DNA of 14,524 nt from Candidatus Woesearchaeota archaeon (GCA_016203175.1 JACQNH010000027.1:1-14524); one strand, 5' to 3'; shown: positions 6,194 to 13,593, counted from the stretch's first letter. A program made the numbers and translations. The notes: generated from the sequence alone by a model not told the origin.

Positions 6194-9034
6194 ATGAATT
6201 TAGATTTAAAACTTCAAGAAGAAGGGGATAAATTATTTAGAGAAGGAAAATTTTTTGATGCTGAAATTGTCTATATGCAAATAAAAGATCAATTTTTAAG
6301 AGATTGGTCTTGCGGTGTAATAAATTATTCTATAGGGAATGATTACTTTGCTTTTGGTAATTTTTTATTGGCTGAAGAGGGTGCAAAAAAACAGCAAAAA
6401 TTACAAGATATTTTAAAAGTAAGGTATGCTTTAGGTAAAGTTAGATATCAAAGAGGGGATTTTGAAGGTGCAAGAGAAAATCTAGAGGATGTTTTATTGC
6501 GGAAACCTAGTTTTGATATTAAAGAGGATGCTGAAAGAATGTTGAGGTTAATGAGATTTGGGGTTATAACTAAATTATCAAAAGGTTTTAAGAATTTAAT
6601 GTTGAATAATTCTGCTTATGTTTCTTATGGTGCACTTTTAGGCTCAATTATTGCACAATTTGATACTAAAAGGGCGGATGACATTTTAAATATTCGTAAT
6701 CATGGATTATCTATTTCTCTTTTAACTTGTTTAGGTTCTTTATCTTTAATGAATACACTTTCTAAAAGATTTTTAAGAAATAAAAGAAAAGATATTGAGT
6801 TTGATAGTTTAATTAAAGACGGTGTTAAGAAAGAGGTTTACTCTAAGGATATTCTAAGAGATTTTTATGATGAGTTTAAAGAATTAGTAAAATCTCCAAC
6901 TCAACCATTATTTATTTATTCGTTGACTGATCTTTTAAGTTCTCATTACTTAGGCTTGGGTTTAGGGTTTGTGGATTTTGTTGGATATAAAATTTGGAGA
7001 GGATTTAAGGAGAAAAAATTTAATGAGAAATTAATAAATTTAGAAAATCTTGCTAAATATTCTATTCCAATTTCTTTAGGAACATGGTTTTCTTTAAGTT
7101 GGTTAAATAATCTAGTTATTAAAAATCCTGAATTTCCTTTATTGTCTATTGCGTATTTAACACATATAAGTTTAAGATTGAATGAAGAGAAGATTTTGTT
7201 TAAAAGAGATAGAACAAATTTAGAGTATATTTATAATCGATTAAATAAGATTTCTTTAATTGGTGGTTTAATTACAGCTGGTTTAATTGAAAATTTACAA
7301 ATAAATCAATTTGAAAACATTTTGATTAATGAGCTTGTGGATTTAGGTAGAATTATTTCTTATTCACCTTCAAATTTTTTAACTTTAACTGCTATGTCTA
7401 CTTTTGTTATTAAGCATTCTTTGAATAGTGTAGTAGATCAGGAATTTAAATCTAATGAAAAATTATCTTTTGATAGTATTTTTAAAAAACCTTTTGTACA
7501 TTATCCTTTAACTTTAGGTCTTTTAGGAGGGATTTACGGTGTTGCTAATAATGGATCTGATATTCCTTTAAGTCAAAATCTTCATGATTTTCTTTTTTAT
7601 TCTTTGTCAATAGGTTTTGGATCTGCAATTTTAGGAGATTTAACTAGGGCAATTGGTAATTTAAAAGATTATCATAGTTATTTTTTAAATAGAGCTAAAG
7701 GAAATTTAGATGGTGCAATAGAAATTTATAAACAAATAGTTTCAAGACCTTATGGACCTGTTGAAAAGAAATTGAAGCATTTGAATTTAGCTGACTTATT
7801 CTTAGAAAGAGGAGATGAAGAGAAAAAAAGCGATCAAGAGGCTGCTTTTAAAGAATTAAGTAAAGCTGAGAAGATTGGTTTTGGAAATTTGGGATTTTTT
7901 AATAGTGTTAAAAAAATTTTTAGATTTTCCAATCTTGAGAGCAAAGAAGATTTGAAAAGCAAAAGAAGACTAGCATTTTTATATTCTGGTTTAGGAAATA
8001 GAGAAAAGGCTAAGAAATATTGGAGAGAGTCTTTATCTTTAGAAAATAATTTAATTAATAATTGCTTGTATGCAGAATTTTTAACTAAGAATAATTTTGA
8101 AGAAGCTAATGAGCAATGGAGAAGAGTAATTTCTCTAATTTCTGATCAAAAACCTGAAGTTGAAGGTTTAGATTCTACACATATTGTTCAACATATTAAA
8201 GGAAAATATTTGGATTATGTTTTAAAGTATGGAGATAAAGGAGATTTAGAGAAAGAATTGGATTTAACAAGTAAGTTGGCAGAGAAGGTTAGAGACCATT
8301 CTGAATTTTTAGCTCCCGATCCCTTGACTGTTTTTGAATTTGAAGGGGAAAGTGTTTTAGCTACGAGATATTTGAAAATGGAACCTATAGATTCTGGGGA
8401 TATAAATTTGCTTAAGAAAATAGTAGAGTATATTCATCGTATTTACACCATAAATCTTTCTTTAAAAAAAAGAGATGTTGTTAGTCTTATTAGAGAAAGG
8501 GTTGATAAGTTTATTTTTTTAACTGGGGATACTAGATTTGTAAACTTGGCTGACAATATTTATTGTATAAGTCAACCTTACTTTGATTCATTTTCTGTTG
8601 TTTGTACTGATCCTTCTCCACCTAATTGGGGGATTGTAAGAGACGATGCTAGAGATCTAATTTTTAGATGCGATTTGGAGAATAAAGGTATGTGGCCCCC
8701 GCTAATGGATATATCTGGTTTACTATTACCCTCTAAACTTTCAAATAAAAAAGATATTGTTGATTATTATATTGAAGGATTTCCTCAAAAAATAAGAAAT
8801 GAATTAAAGGATAAAGGTGAGGTAGGTTATCATAGTATTGCTTTATTAAGAGGAATACAACTTATTCCTAACCTAATAAAGTCAAAAAGATCTAAAGCAA
8901 GAGAGGAATTGGAAATTATAATCAACTCAATGGACCACTCCTTTAAATTATTAGAGGATTATAGTAGGACTAGATCGGATTCTGAAAAGAGTTATAAGAT
9001 TTTTGAACAACTTCGACCAATTATTATGAATTGA
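6194..9034 (+). CDS. Large TPR / multi-helix membrane / APH-like kinase-fold fusion protein
   Basis: I do not recognise this 946-residue protein as a named family. Residues 5-115 form TPR-like helical pairs. Residues 139-485 contain about nine or ten hydrophobic segments that group as five hairpins, each followed by basic residues, so this part is probably membrane-embedded. Residues 500-650 are again TPR-like. Residues 655-900 resemble the aminoglycoside phosphotransferase/choline kinase fold: YVLK (675-678) as the beta-3 lysine, E686/E688 as the helix-C glutamate, YLKMEP as hinge (726-731), C-T-D806-PSPP-N811 matching the HxDxxxxN catalytic loop with His replaced by Cys, D827 in CDLEN as the metal-binding Asp, and D839 in PPLMDIS. 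Activity is therefore possible but the substrate is unknown. The ATG follows an in-frame TAA and an AGGGGA ribosome-binding site at 6182-6187. Confidence 0.8.
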   Translation: MNLDLKLQEEGDKLFREGKFFDAEIVYMQIKDQFLRDWSCGVINYSIGNDYFAFGNFLLAEEGAKKQQKLQDILKVRYALGKVRYQRGDFEGARENLEDVLLRKPSFDIKEDAERMLRLMRFGVITKLSKGFKNLMLNNSAYVSYGALLGSIIAQFDTKRADDILNIRNHGLSISLLTCLGSLSLMNTLSKRFLRNKRKDIEFDSLIKDGVKKEVYSKDILRDFYDEFKELVKSPTQPLFIYSLTDLLSSHYLGLGLGFVDFVGYKIWRGFKEKKFNEKLINLENLAKYSIPISLGTWFSLSWLNNLVIKNPEFPLLSIAYLTHISLRLNEEKILFKRDRTNLEYIYNRLNKISLIGGLITAGLIENLQINQFENILINELVDLGRIISYSPSNFLTLTAMSTFVIKHSLNSVVDQEFKSNEKLSFDSIFKKPFVHYPLTLGLLGGIYGVANNGSDIPLSQNLHDFLFYSLSIGFGSAILGDLTRAIGNLKDYHSYFLNRAKGNLDGAIEIYKQIVSRPYGPVEKKLKHLNLADLFLERGDEEKKSDQEAAFKELSKAEKIGFGNLGFFNSVKKIFRFSNLESKEDLKSKRRLAFLYSGLGNREKAKKYWRESLSLENNLINNCLYAEFLTKNNFEEANEQWRRVISLISDQKPEVEGLDSTHIVQHIKGKYLDYVLKYGDKGDLEKELDLTSKLAEKVRDHSEFLAPDPLTVFEFEGESVLATRYLKMEPIDSGDINLLKKIVEYIHRIYTINLSLKKRDVVSLIRERVDKFIFLTGDTRFVNLADNIYCISQPYFDSFSVVCTDPSPPNWGIVRDDARDLIFRCDLENKGMWPPLMDISGLLLPSKLSNKKDIVDYYIEGFPQKIRNELKDKGEVGYHSIALLRGIQLIPNLIKSKRSKAREELEIIINSMDHSFKLLEDYSRTRSDSEKSYKIFEQLRPIIMN

Positions 9035-9272
9035 TTCCTACAAATGTGCTGGAAAAGTTGTCTAATCTATCTAATATTTTAAGTGAATAGACTTGAATAG
9101 CTATATCAGTATTTGTTTTTTGGTTCCAGTTTGATAGTTCATTAATTAGATTTTTTGTTTCTTCTGTTAGTTTATCTAAATTTTCTACGTTAAAATTATA
9201 GAATAGATTATAGTAAGAATAAACCTTTTCTTTTGTTTTTTCAAGTATTTTTATAGCTTCTGGTGTTAGTTT
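9024..9272 (-). pseudogene. In-frame continuation of the PhoU-like gene behind its TAG
   Basis: Directly after the TAG (9275-9273) the same frame stays open for 82 codons to a TAA at 9026-9024. The peptide begins KLTPEAIKILEKTKEKVYSY and contains amphipathic helices ending in VYSLKILDRLDNF, which matches the second half of a PhoU helical repeat (two long helices, then the R-L-D segment near the C terminus). It is not an independent gene: it has no start codon or promoter of its own. Either the gene is broken by a nonsense mutation or sequencing error, or TAG is read through or decoded. Its last 11 bases overlap the convergent gene ending at 9034. Confidence 0.75.
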
Positions 9273-9932
9273 CTAATCATTTTTATTGGAGAAGTAGTTT
9301 ATTAAATATTTGTATTCATCTGCTAATTTTTCTAGATTCCAACAGAGTAAAAAATAGAAGCTAGTTTTTTCATAATTTTGGTATCCAAATTTTACTAGTA
9401 ATCTATGACAATGATCAACTAGTAGATTATTTGTACGCTCTAAAGATAAATGTTCTTTTAATTTTTTATGGTTTCTATCTTTTAGATTATTTACTACCTT
9501 TTCTGCAAGTGAGACTGTGATTAGAAAGGTTCTTCTTAAAATGGGGTCGAATTCTTCTTTTGTTTCTAATGATACTTTCTTGAAAACAGTTTTTTCTTCA
9601 GTTTGGTCTGTAATTACAAAACCTATGTAAATATTCTTGAAAGAGTCGTTTACTAAATTTAGTTGATTAGCATTATGAAGAACATTTATTATATCGTAAC
9701 CTTTTTTATTTGGAACACCTAAAATCCATTTTATTGTTCTTTCATTTAAGTTCCTTATATCTATTGTTATTTCGTGTTGTGCTTTGTTACCTTCTGTTTT
9801 AATTTTTAATTCTGAGCCTTGTTCTTCTATATCTAATTCTGCACCTTTTTGAATATTGAAATGCTTACACCATTTGCTAGGCAAAGAAATCATTAATGTT
9901 GAAGGACCAATTTTAGCGACTTTTCTTTTCAT
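9273..9932 (-). CDS. AbrB-PhoU type regulator, interrupted by an in-frame TAG
   Basis: The N terminus (MKRKVAKIGPSTLMISLPSK, residues 1-20) is a SpoVT-AbrB-type DNA-binding domain covering about 1-50. From about 125 a PhoU-like helical domain follows, including LERTNNLLVDHCHRLL (164-179) and NLEKLADEYKYLI (199-211), the kind of helix with E..AD that binds metal clusters in PhoU proteins. Archaeal proteins of this architecture are regulators, presumed to act on phosphate uptake. At 219 residues it stops midway through the second PhoU repeat; with the downstream 82 codons it would have about 302 residues, a normal size. I chose the ATG at 9932; a GTG at 9941 would add three residues, but the AbrB domain normally starts with MKRKV. 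Confidence 0.85.
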   Translation of the reverse strand: MKRKVAKIGPSTLMISLPSKWCKHFNIQKGAELDIEEQGSELKIKTEGNKAQHEITIDIRNLNERTIKWILGVPNKKGYDIINVLHNANQLNLVNDSFKNIYIGFVITDQTEEKTVFKKVSLETKEEFDPILRRTFLITVSLAEKVVNNLKDRNHKKLKEHLSLERTNNLLVDHCHRLLVKFGYQNYEKTSFYFLLCWNLEKLADEYKYLINYFSNKND

Positions 9933-9959
9933 GATAAACACCGGTTTCTATACCTTCCT

Positions 9960-9970
9960 AATATTTAAAT
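9960..9970 (-). promoter_or_regulatory. TATA box of the AbrB-PhoU gene
   Basis: On the minus strand this reads GATTTAAATAT, with its centre about 25 bases before position 9940, which gives a leader of only about eight bases before the ATG at 9932. Confidence 0.4.
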
Positions 9971-10018
9971 CACCTATGGTTCTTATCAACTCCCTGATAT
10001 ATAAATCTTTTGAAAAAA

Positions 10019-10042
10019 TTATAATGTTATAATAATTATAAT
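10019..10042. repeat. Three TTATAAT heptamers in the divergent intergenic region
   Basis: TTATAAT occurs at 10019-10025, 10027-10033 and 10036-10042, spaced 8 and 9 bases. Because the heptamer is AT-only in an AT-rich intergenic region, chance is possible; as an alternative it could be a set of regulator-binding or DNA-bending sites between the AbrB-PhoU and Lrp-type genes. Confidence 0.4.
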
Positions 10043-10087
10043 AATATAGTCATCGAATTAATATAATTCTTTCAATATTTATGTAAT

Positions 10088-10128
10088 AATTCCAATAAAA
10101 ACGAAATTTAAACGAAAAAATTGGAATT
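10088..10128 (+). promoter_or_regulatory. Perfect 9-base inverted repeat just before the Lrp-type gene's ribosome-binding site
   Basis: AATTCCAAT (10088-10096) and ATTGGAATT (10120-10128) are exact complements 32 bases apart, about three helical turns. The spacer holds two AAACGAAA copies (10099-10106 and 10110-10117) 11 bases apart. The right arm ends two bases before the GGAGGTG at 10131-10137. As DNA it suits an autoregulatory operator for the dimeric or octameric Lrp-type protein; as RNA it could be a hairpin beside the ribosome-binding site. Confidence 0.55.
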
Positions 10129-10141
10129 TCGGAGGTGTAAA

Positions 10142-10597
10142 ATGAAAAAAACTGATATGTTATTAACTGTAAATTTAAGAAAAAATGCAAGGGCTAGTTT
10201 AACGGATATATCTAGGGAAACAAAAATACCTATATCCACGTTGTATGAGAAGTTGAAATCAAAGAATGGCACTTTTTTTAAGAAGTTTACGACAATATTG
10301 GATTTTAGTTCTTTGGGATTTATGACTAGAATTACTGTTGTTTTAAAGACTTTTCCTGAGAAGCGTGATGAAATGCTAAGGTATCTGACGAATCACCCTA
10401 ATGTCAATAATGTTTATAGGATAAATAACGGGTATGATTTTCAGTTTGAGGCTATATTCAAGGATTTAAAACAGCAAGAGGATTTTATGGAAGAATTTGA
10501 GGATTCTTTTCCCTTAAGGAAGAAGGAAATATTTTATGTGATAAATGATGTGAAAAGAGAAGGATTTTTAGAGGATTACTCTCTGATTTTAGGGTAA
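10142..10597 (+). CDS. Lrp/AsnC-type transcription regulator
   Basis: The 151-residue product has an N-terminal winged-helix segment (about 3-45; RASLTDISRETKIPISTLYE carries the helix-turn-helix) and a C-terminal alpha/beta ligand-binding (RAM-like) part starting at LDFSSLGFMTRITVVLK, with HPNVNNVYRINNGYDFQFEA in its second half. Proteins of this family form dimers and octamers and respond to small ligands, often amino acids; nothing here shows the ligand. I start at the ATG at 10142 because GGAGGTG ends four bases upstream. An in-frame TTG at 10121 exists, but it lies inside the inverted repeat. It is divergent from the AbrB-PhoU gene and is followed 43 bases later by surface protein genes, which makes it a candidate for their control (inference). 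Confidence 0.82.
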   Translation: MKKTDMLLTVNLRKNARASLTDISRETKIPISTLYEKLKSKNGTFFKKFTTILDFSSLGFMTRITVVLKTFPEKRDEMLRYLTNHPNVNNVYRINNGYDFQFEAIFKDLKQQEDFMEEFEDSFPLRKKEIFYVINDVKREGFLEDYSLILG

Positions 10598-10619
10598 TCT
10601 TTTTTTAATTTTTTAATAG
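10598..10619 (+). terminator. T-rich tract after the Lrp-type gene
   Basis: A run of T residues directly follows the stop codon (tcttttttttaattttttaa-like, 10598-10617). Archaeal intrinsic terminators are commonly oligo-T tracts without a hairpin. The last part doubles as the TATA-like TTTTTAATA of the next gene. Confidence 0.45.
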
Positions 10620-10640
10620 AAATCTTTATTAAAAAAGAAA

Positions 10641-11003
10641 ATGATGAATTATAGAATGAAAAATAAAAAAGGTGTTGCTTTGCCTGTTATAATTTTTATA
10701 ATTTTATTAATATTACTCATAGGGACTGCAACTTATTTAATTGTTACTTCTTTGAAAAAGGAAAAGCCTTTGCCAACTACAACAACTACTACTCCTGTTC
10801 CAACTCAGCCAACTACAACAACTACTACTCCTGTTCCAACTCAGCCAACTACGCCAATTTTTCCTGCAGGGGGCAGTGGTAAAAAGAAAGGAACTGGAAC
10901 TGGTGGAGCAGCACAGCCATCTACACCAACTACACCTATACCAACACCTCCATCTTTGCCTTCTGAAGAAATCCCTTCACCACCCCCTTTACCTCCAGGA
11001 TAA
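10641..11003 (+). CDS. Membrane-anchored Thr/Pro-rich surface protein
   Basis: A 120-residue protein with a short basic N terminus (MMNYRMKNKKG), one strong hydrophobic helix (about 12-36), and an extracellular tail of low complexity: Thr/Pro-rich repeats (45-69), a Gly/Lys-rich stretch (about 76-90), and a Pro-rich end. The KKG before the hydrophobic segment recalls prepilin-type leader sequences, but the canonical residues after the cleavage site are missing, so I do not claim a pilin. The Thr-rich linker is a typical O-glycosylation substrate or a wall-spanning stalk. A TATA-like TTTTTAATA at 10610-10618 about 26 bases before the first ATG suggests a leaderless transcript; the ATGs at 10644 and 10656 are alternatives. 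No family is recognised. Confidence 0.7.
   Translation: MMNYRMKNKKGVALPVIIFIILLILLIGTATYLIVTSLKKEKPLPTTTTTTPVPTQPTTTTTTPVPTQPTTPIFPAGGSGKKKGTGTGGAAQPSTPTTPIPTPPSLPSEEIPSPPPLPPG
10773..10852 (+). repeat. 36-base tandem repeat, 2.2 copies
   Basis: The units at 10773-10808 and 10809-10844 are identical, and a partial third begins at 10845. Each encodes PTTTTTTPVPTQ. Because the copies match at DNA level, the duplication is recent or kept homogeneous, and unit number probably varies between strains. Confidence 0.9.
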
Positions 11004-11020
11004 TTTAGAATGAACAAAAA

Positions 11021-11030
11021 TTATATAAAG
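11021..11030 (+). promoter_or_regulatory. TATA box before the Cys-rich surface protein gene
   Basis: TTATATAAAG is a strong archaeal TATA box. Transcription would start near 11050, which favours the in-frame ATG at 11052 over the one at 11040 unless the gene is also read from the upstream promoter. Confidence 0.5.
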
Positions 11031-11039
11031 GTTTAATAT

Positions 11040-12515
11040 ATGATAAATTCTATGGTTAAAAAAGAGGAAGGTAATATCTTAAAGTATTTAGTAATAGGTT
11101 TTATGATTATCTCTTTATCCTTTTATTTAATGAAATTTAATGTTTATACTGGAAATCCTGTTGTTGGATGCATTGATTCTGATGGAAGTGATTTTTATAC
11201 TGTAGGAACTGTTCAAACCCCTGCACAAAATTTTTCTGATAGTTGTTTAAGTCAGAATGGTACTAATACATTTATCCAGGAGAATATTTGTATTAATGAT
11301 ACTTCTACCACTATAATAAATCAATGTGAATATGGTTGCGCTACTGATAATGCTGGAAATTTTATTGGGAAATGTAATGGGAATGGTACTTTAATACAAT
11401 GCAGTGAAACTGACAATGGTTTAAACTTTTATACTAAAGGGAATGTTACTGCTGGTAGCTTTTTAAAAATTGATTCTTGTAATGCAAATCAAGTATTTGA
11501 ATGGTCTTGTAGCAATAACAGATTTAACTTTAGTACCTATAATTGTTATAATGGGTGTACAAATGGCAGTTGTAGAAACGTTGATGTTACTTTTTCAAAT
11601 AATTGGATTCTTCTTGCTGGTTTTGCTGATCCTAATCAATTAATCCAAAGTAGTTTTGTTAAAAGTGGAAATATTAAGGCTATTTATGGTTTACTCTCTT
11701 CCCAGCAATATGTAAGATTATTTCCTAATCCTGAACAAGAAGTGTTAAATATGATTAATAAAACTGAATTAAAAAATAATGGCTTTTTTGTTTTTACTAA
11801 TTTAAGCGGGAGGGCAATTTATAATTTTTCTGAACCTTTGACTGCATTTATGAATAGAAGATTATATCAAGGTTGGAATTTCTTTTCAATAACTAAAGAT
11901 ATTTTAGACATTCCGAATAGCAATATTACTGGTTTAAGGGGCAATTGTAATGTTGAAAGGGTTTTTACTTTTAATTCCTCTAATCAAGTATGGCTTAGTG
12001 TTTCTGTGAACGAATCTTATAATAACTTTTCAAATTTAAATATTACTAGCTTGGCTATAAAGGTCACTAATACTTGTAATTTTGGTAATGTTACTTGTAA
12101 TAATAATGCTGTTTGTGAATCTCAATTGGGTGAAAATGTAAGTAATTGTCCGGGTGATTGTGCTGGACCTAGTGTAGAAGATTTTGTAGTTCAAAATGTT
12201 ACTGGGGAAAATGTTACGAGGTTTAAGTTTAATGGAGATATTGTGCTAAAAGGAACTTGTACCCAAAGAACAAATTGTACTCCTCCTGCAAATTCTTTTA
12301 TAGTTTATAATGGTACCGATGATACTGTTGCTTATGTAGACCCTAATGGGAATTTATGTATAGAAACTGGGGATTGTTCGGGTAGTTCCTTAACTTGTAA
12401 TCCTTCTAGGGATGCATTTATAATACAAAATTCAGCAGGCAATAATGTCGCTTATATTGATTCCATAGGTGATTTATGTTTGACTGGTGTAATGATACAA
12501 AATGGAAATCCATAA
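11040..12515 (+). CDS. Cys-rich, N-glycosylation-rich surface protein
   Basis: A 491-residue secreted or membrane-anchored protein with one hydrophobic segment near the N terminus (about 15-33). Two related Cys-rich modules follow: CIDSDGSDFYTVGTV (43-57) and CSETDNGLNFYTKGNV (about 120-135), each with several downstream cysteines including YGC/YNGC. A large middle region has many N-X-S/T sequons. A CESQ.GEN..NCPGDC segment resembles short Cys motifs common in archaeal and bacterial surface proteins. The C terminus has three loosely repeated strands of the type FIVQN..G..VAYID..G.LCL. The start is either 11040 or, judged by the TATA box, 11052 (four residues shorter). The following gene begins 29 bases later with its own strong ribosome-binding site, so the two form one operon. 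Role not known; an adhesin or envelope component is inferred. Confidence 0.8.
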   Translation: MINSMVKKEEGNILKYLVIGFMIISLSFYLMKFNVYTGNPVVGCIDSDGSDFYTVGTVQTPAQNFSDSCLSQNGTNTFIQENICINDTSTTIINQCEYGCATDNAGNFIGKCNGNGTLIQCSETDNGLNFYTKGNVTAGSFLKIDSCNANQVFEWSCSNNRFNFSTYNCYNGCTNGSCRNVDVTFSNNWILLAGFADPNQLIQSSFVKSGNIKAIYGLLSSQQYVRLFPNPEQEVLNMINKTELKNNGFFVFTNLSGRAIYNFSEPLTAFMNRRLYQGWNFFSITKDILDIPNSNITGLRGNCNVERVFTFNSSNQVWLSVSVNESYNNFSNLNITSLAIKVTNTCNFGNVTCNNNAVCESQLGENVSNCPGDCAGPSVEDFVVQNVTGENVTRFKFNGDIVLKGTCTQRTNCTPPANSFIVYNGTDDTVAYVDPNGNLCIETGDCSGSSLTCNPSRDAFIIQNSAGNNVAYIDSIGDLCLTGVMIQNGNP

Positions 12516-12544
12516 ATACTTAAAAATACTCGGAGGTAATTAAA

Positions 12545-13516
12545 ATGAGAAGAATTTTGTTAATTGGAATATTAATGGTTTTATTAGCTGTATTTGTTTC
12601 TGCAGCAGATATCATTGTAAAGGCAGGTGGATTAAATGTACAAGGTTTAACTGTAGATGGTAATACCTTGTTTATTGATAGTGTAAATAATAAGGTAGGT
12701 ATTGGGACAGTAAATCCAACTCAGCAACTGGATGTTATTGGTAAAATTAAAAGCGATGGGTTGATTGTTGATACAGAAACGTTTTTTGTGGATAATGTAA
12801 GTGACAAAGTGGGTATTGGGGTTATAGCTCCTTCAGGAAAATTAACACTTTTTAGTCCAGAAAGTATAAATGTAAATGATTTTTATACTTCTCTAACAAA
12901 ATCGGGCATTAACATCGTCAGTAATTATACTTCTGATGCTGAAACTCCTGGAATTTTTTGGTCGACCGACAATAATAATCCAACAAAACCAAAAGCAGGT
13001 ATAAATATACAAGAAACAGGTACTGGGACTTCTATGTTTTTCCATGTTTCTGATAATTATGTTACTGGTATAACTAGAACACCTATTATTATAAAACCTA
13101 CAGGAGAGGTTGATATTAGTGGAAATCTTAGGGCTGTAGCAGGAGATTTCTATGATCTTGGAACTAATACTGTTAGTGGTGTACAATTATGTGTAGCTGG
13201 AACAGGGCAGATTGGTACTTGTGGGTCTGATCAAAGATTAAAAGATAACATTGCAATAATAGATTTTGGTTTAGATGTTTTAAATAGATTAAAACCTGTA
13301 AATTTTGATTTTATTTCTGGTGATAAGAATCAAGCAGGTTTTATTGCGCAAGATGTTCAGCAAGTACTTCCAGGTTTAGTTAAAGCTTCGTCTGGGGATG
13401 ATATGCTATCAATTAAAACTGATGGTATCTTAGCTTATGCTGTTAAAGCAATTCAAGAGTTAAGTAGAGAGAATGTTGAATTAAAGGCTAGAATTGGAGC
13501 TTTAGAAAAGAGGTAA
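12545..13516 (+). CDS. Secreted fibre-like protein with a C-terminal S74 intramolecular chaperone
   Basis: A signal peptide (1-20, cleavage after VFVSA) precedes 323 residues in total. Two beta-repeat units (about 34-66 and 72-102) share F-I/V-D-S/N-V-x-N/D-K-VGIG followed by a P and a L-D/T-V/L strand, as in tail-fibre-like proteins. The C-terminal domain (about 226-305) has the peptidase S74 signature S228-D229-x-R-L-K233 and then FGLDVLNRLKPVNF, GFIAQDVQQVLP and the TDGILAYAVKAIQEL helix. In this family the C-terminal domain directs trimer assembly and cleaves itself at the Ser of the S-D-x-R-L-K motif. A short coiled coil ends the protein. GGAGGT at 12532-12537 lies seven bases before the ATG. 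The mature product is probably a trimeric surface fibre; the binding target is unknown. Confidence 0.87.
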   Translation: MRRILLIGILMVLLAVFVSAADIIVKAGGLNVQGLTVDGNTLFIDSVNNKVGIGTVNPTQQLDVIGKIKSDGLIVDTETFFVDNVSDKVGIGVIAPSGKLTLFSPESINVNDFYTSLTKSGINIVSNYTSDAETPGIFWSTDNNNPTKPKAGINIQETGTGTSMFFHVSDNYVTGITRTPIIIKPTGEVDISGNLRAVAGDFYDLGTNTVSGVQLCVAGTGQIGTCGSDQRLKDNIAIIDFGLDVLNRLKPVNFDFISGDKNQAGFIAQDVQQVLPGLVKASSGDDMLSIKTDGILAYAVKAIQELSRENVELKARIGALEKR

Positions 13517-13518
13517 AA

Positions 13519-13540
13519 CTCTTTTTAATTTTTTTCTTCT
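13519..13540 (+). terminator. T-rich tract after the surface operon
   Basis: A T/C-rich run (ctttttaatttttttcttct) starts three bases after the stop codon of the fibre gene and fits an archaeal oligo-T terminator. Confidence 0.5.
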
Positions 13541-13572
13541 TCTGTTGTAGACTTGTTTTTACTATATTATCA

Positions 13573-13590
13573 AAGATTTTTTATAATCTT
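13573..13590. terminator. Small hairpin between convergent genes
   Basis: AAGATT (13573-13578) and AATCTT (13585-13590) can pair around a six-base loop, three bases beyond the stop codon of the minus-strand gene. A role in terminating that gene is possible but the stem is short. Confidence 0.25.
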
Positions 13591-13593
13591 CTC

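Noticed and set aside
9032..9082. Possible TGA readthrough of the large protein
   Set aside because: Only about 15 codons follow, without similarity, and the opposite strand explains the region as PhoU-like coding sequence.
10121..10141. TTG start seven codons upstream for the Lrp-type gene
   Set aside because: GGAGGTG is placed correctly for the ATG at 10142, and the TTG lies within the inverted repeat.
12893..13186. Minus-strand open frame of 97 codons inside the fibre gene
   Set aside because: It is antisense to a clear gene, rich in Ser/Ile/Cys/Asn as expected from a reversed AT-rich frame, and has no promoter or start support.
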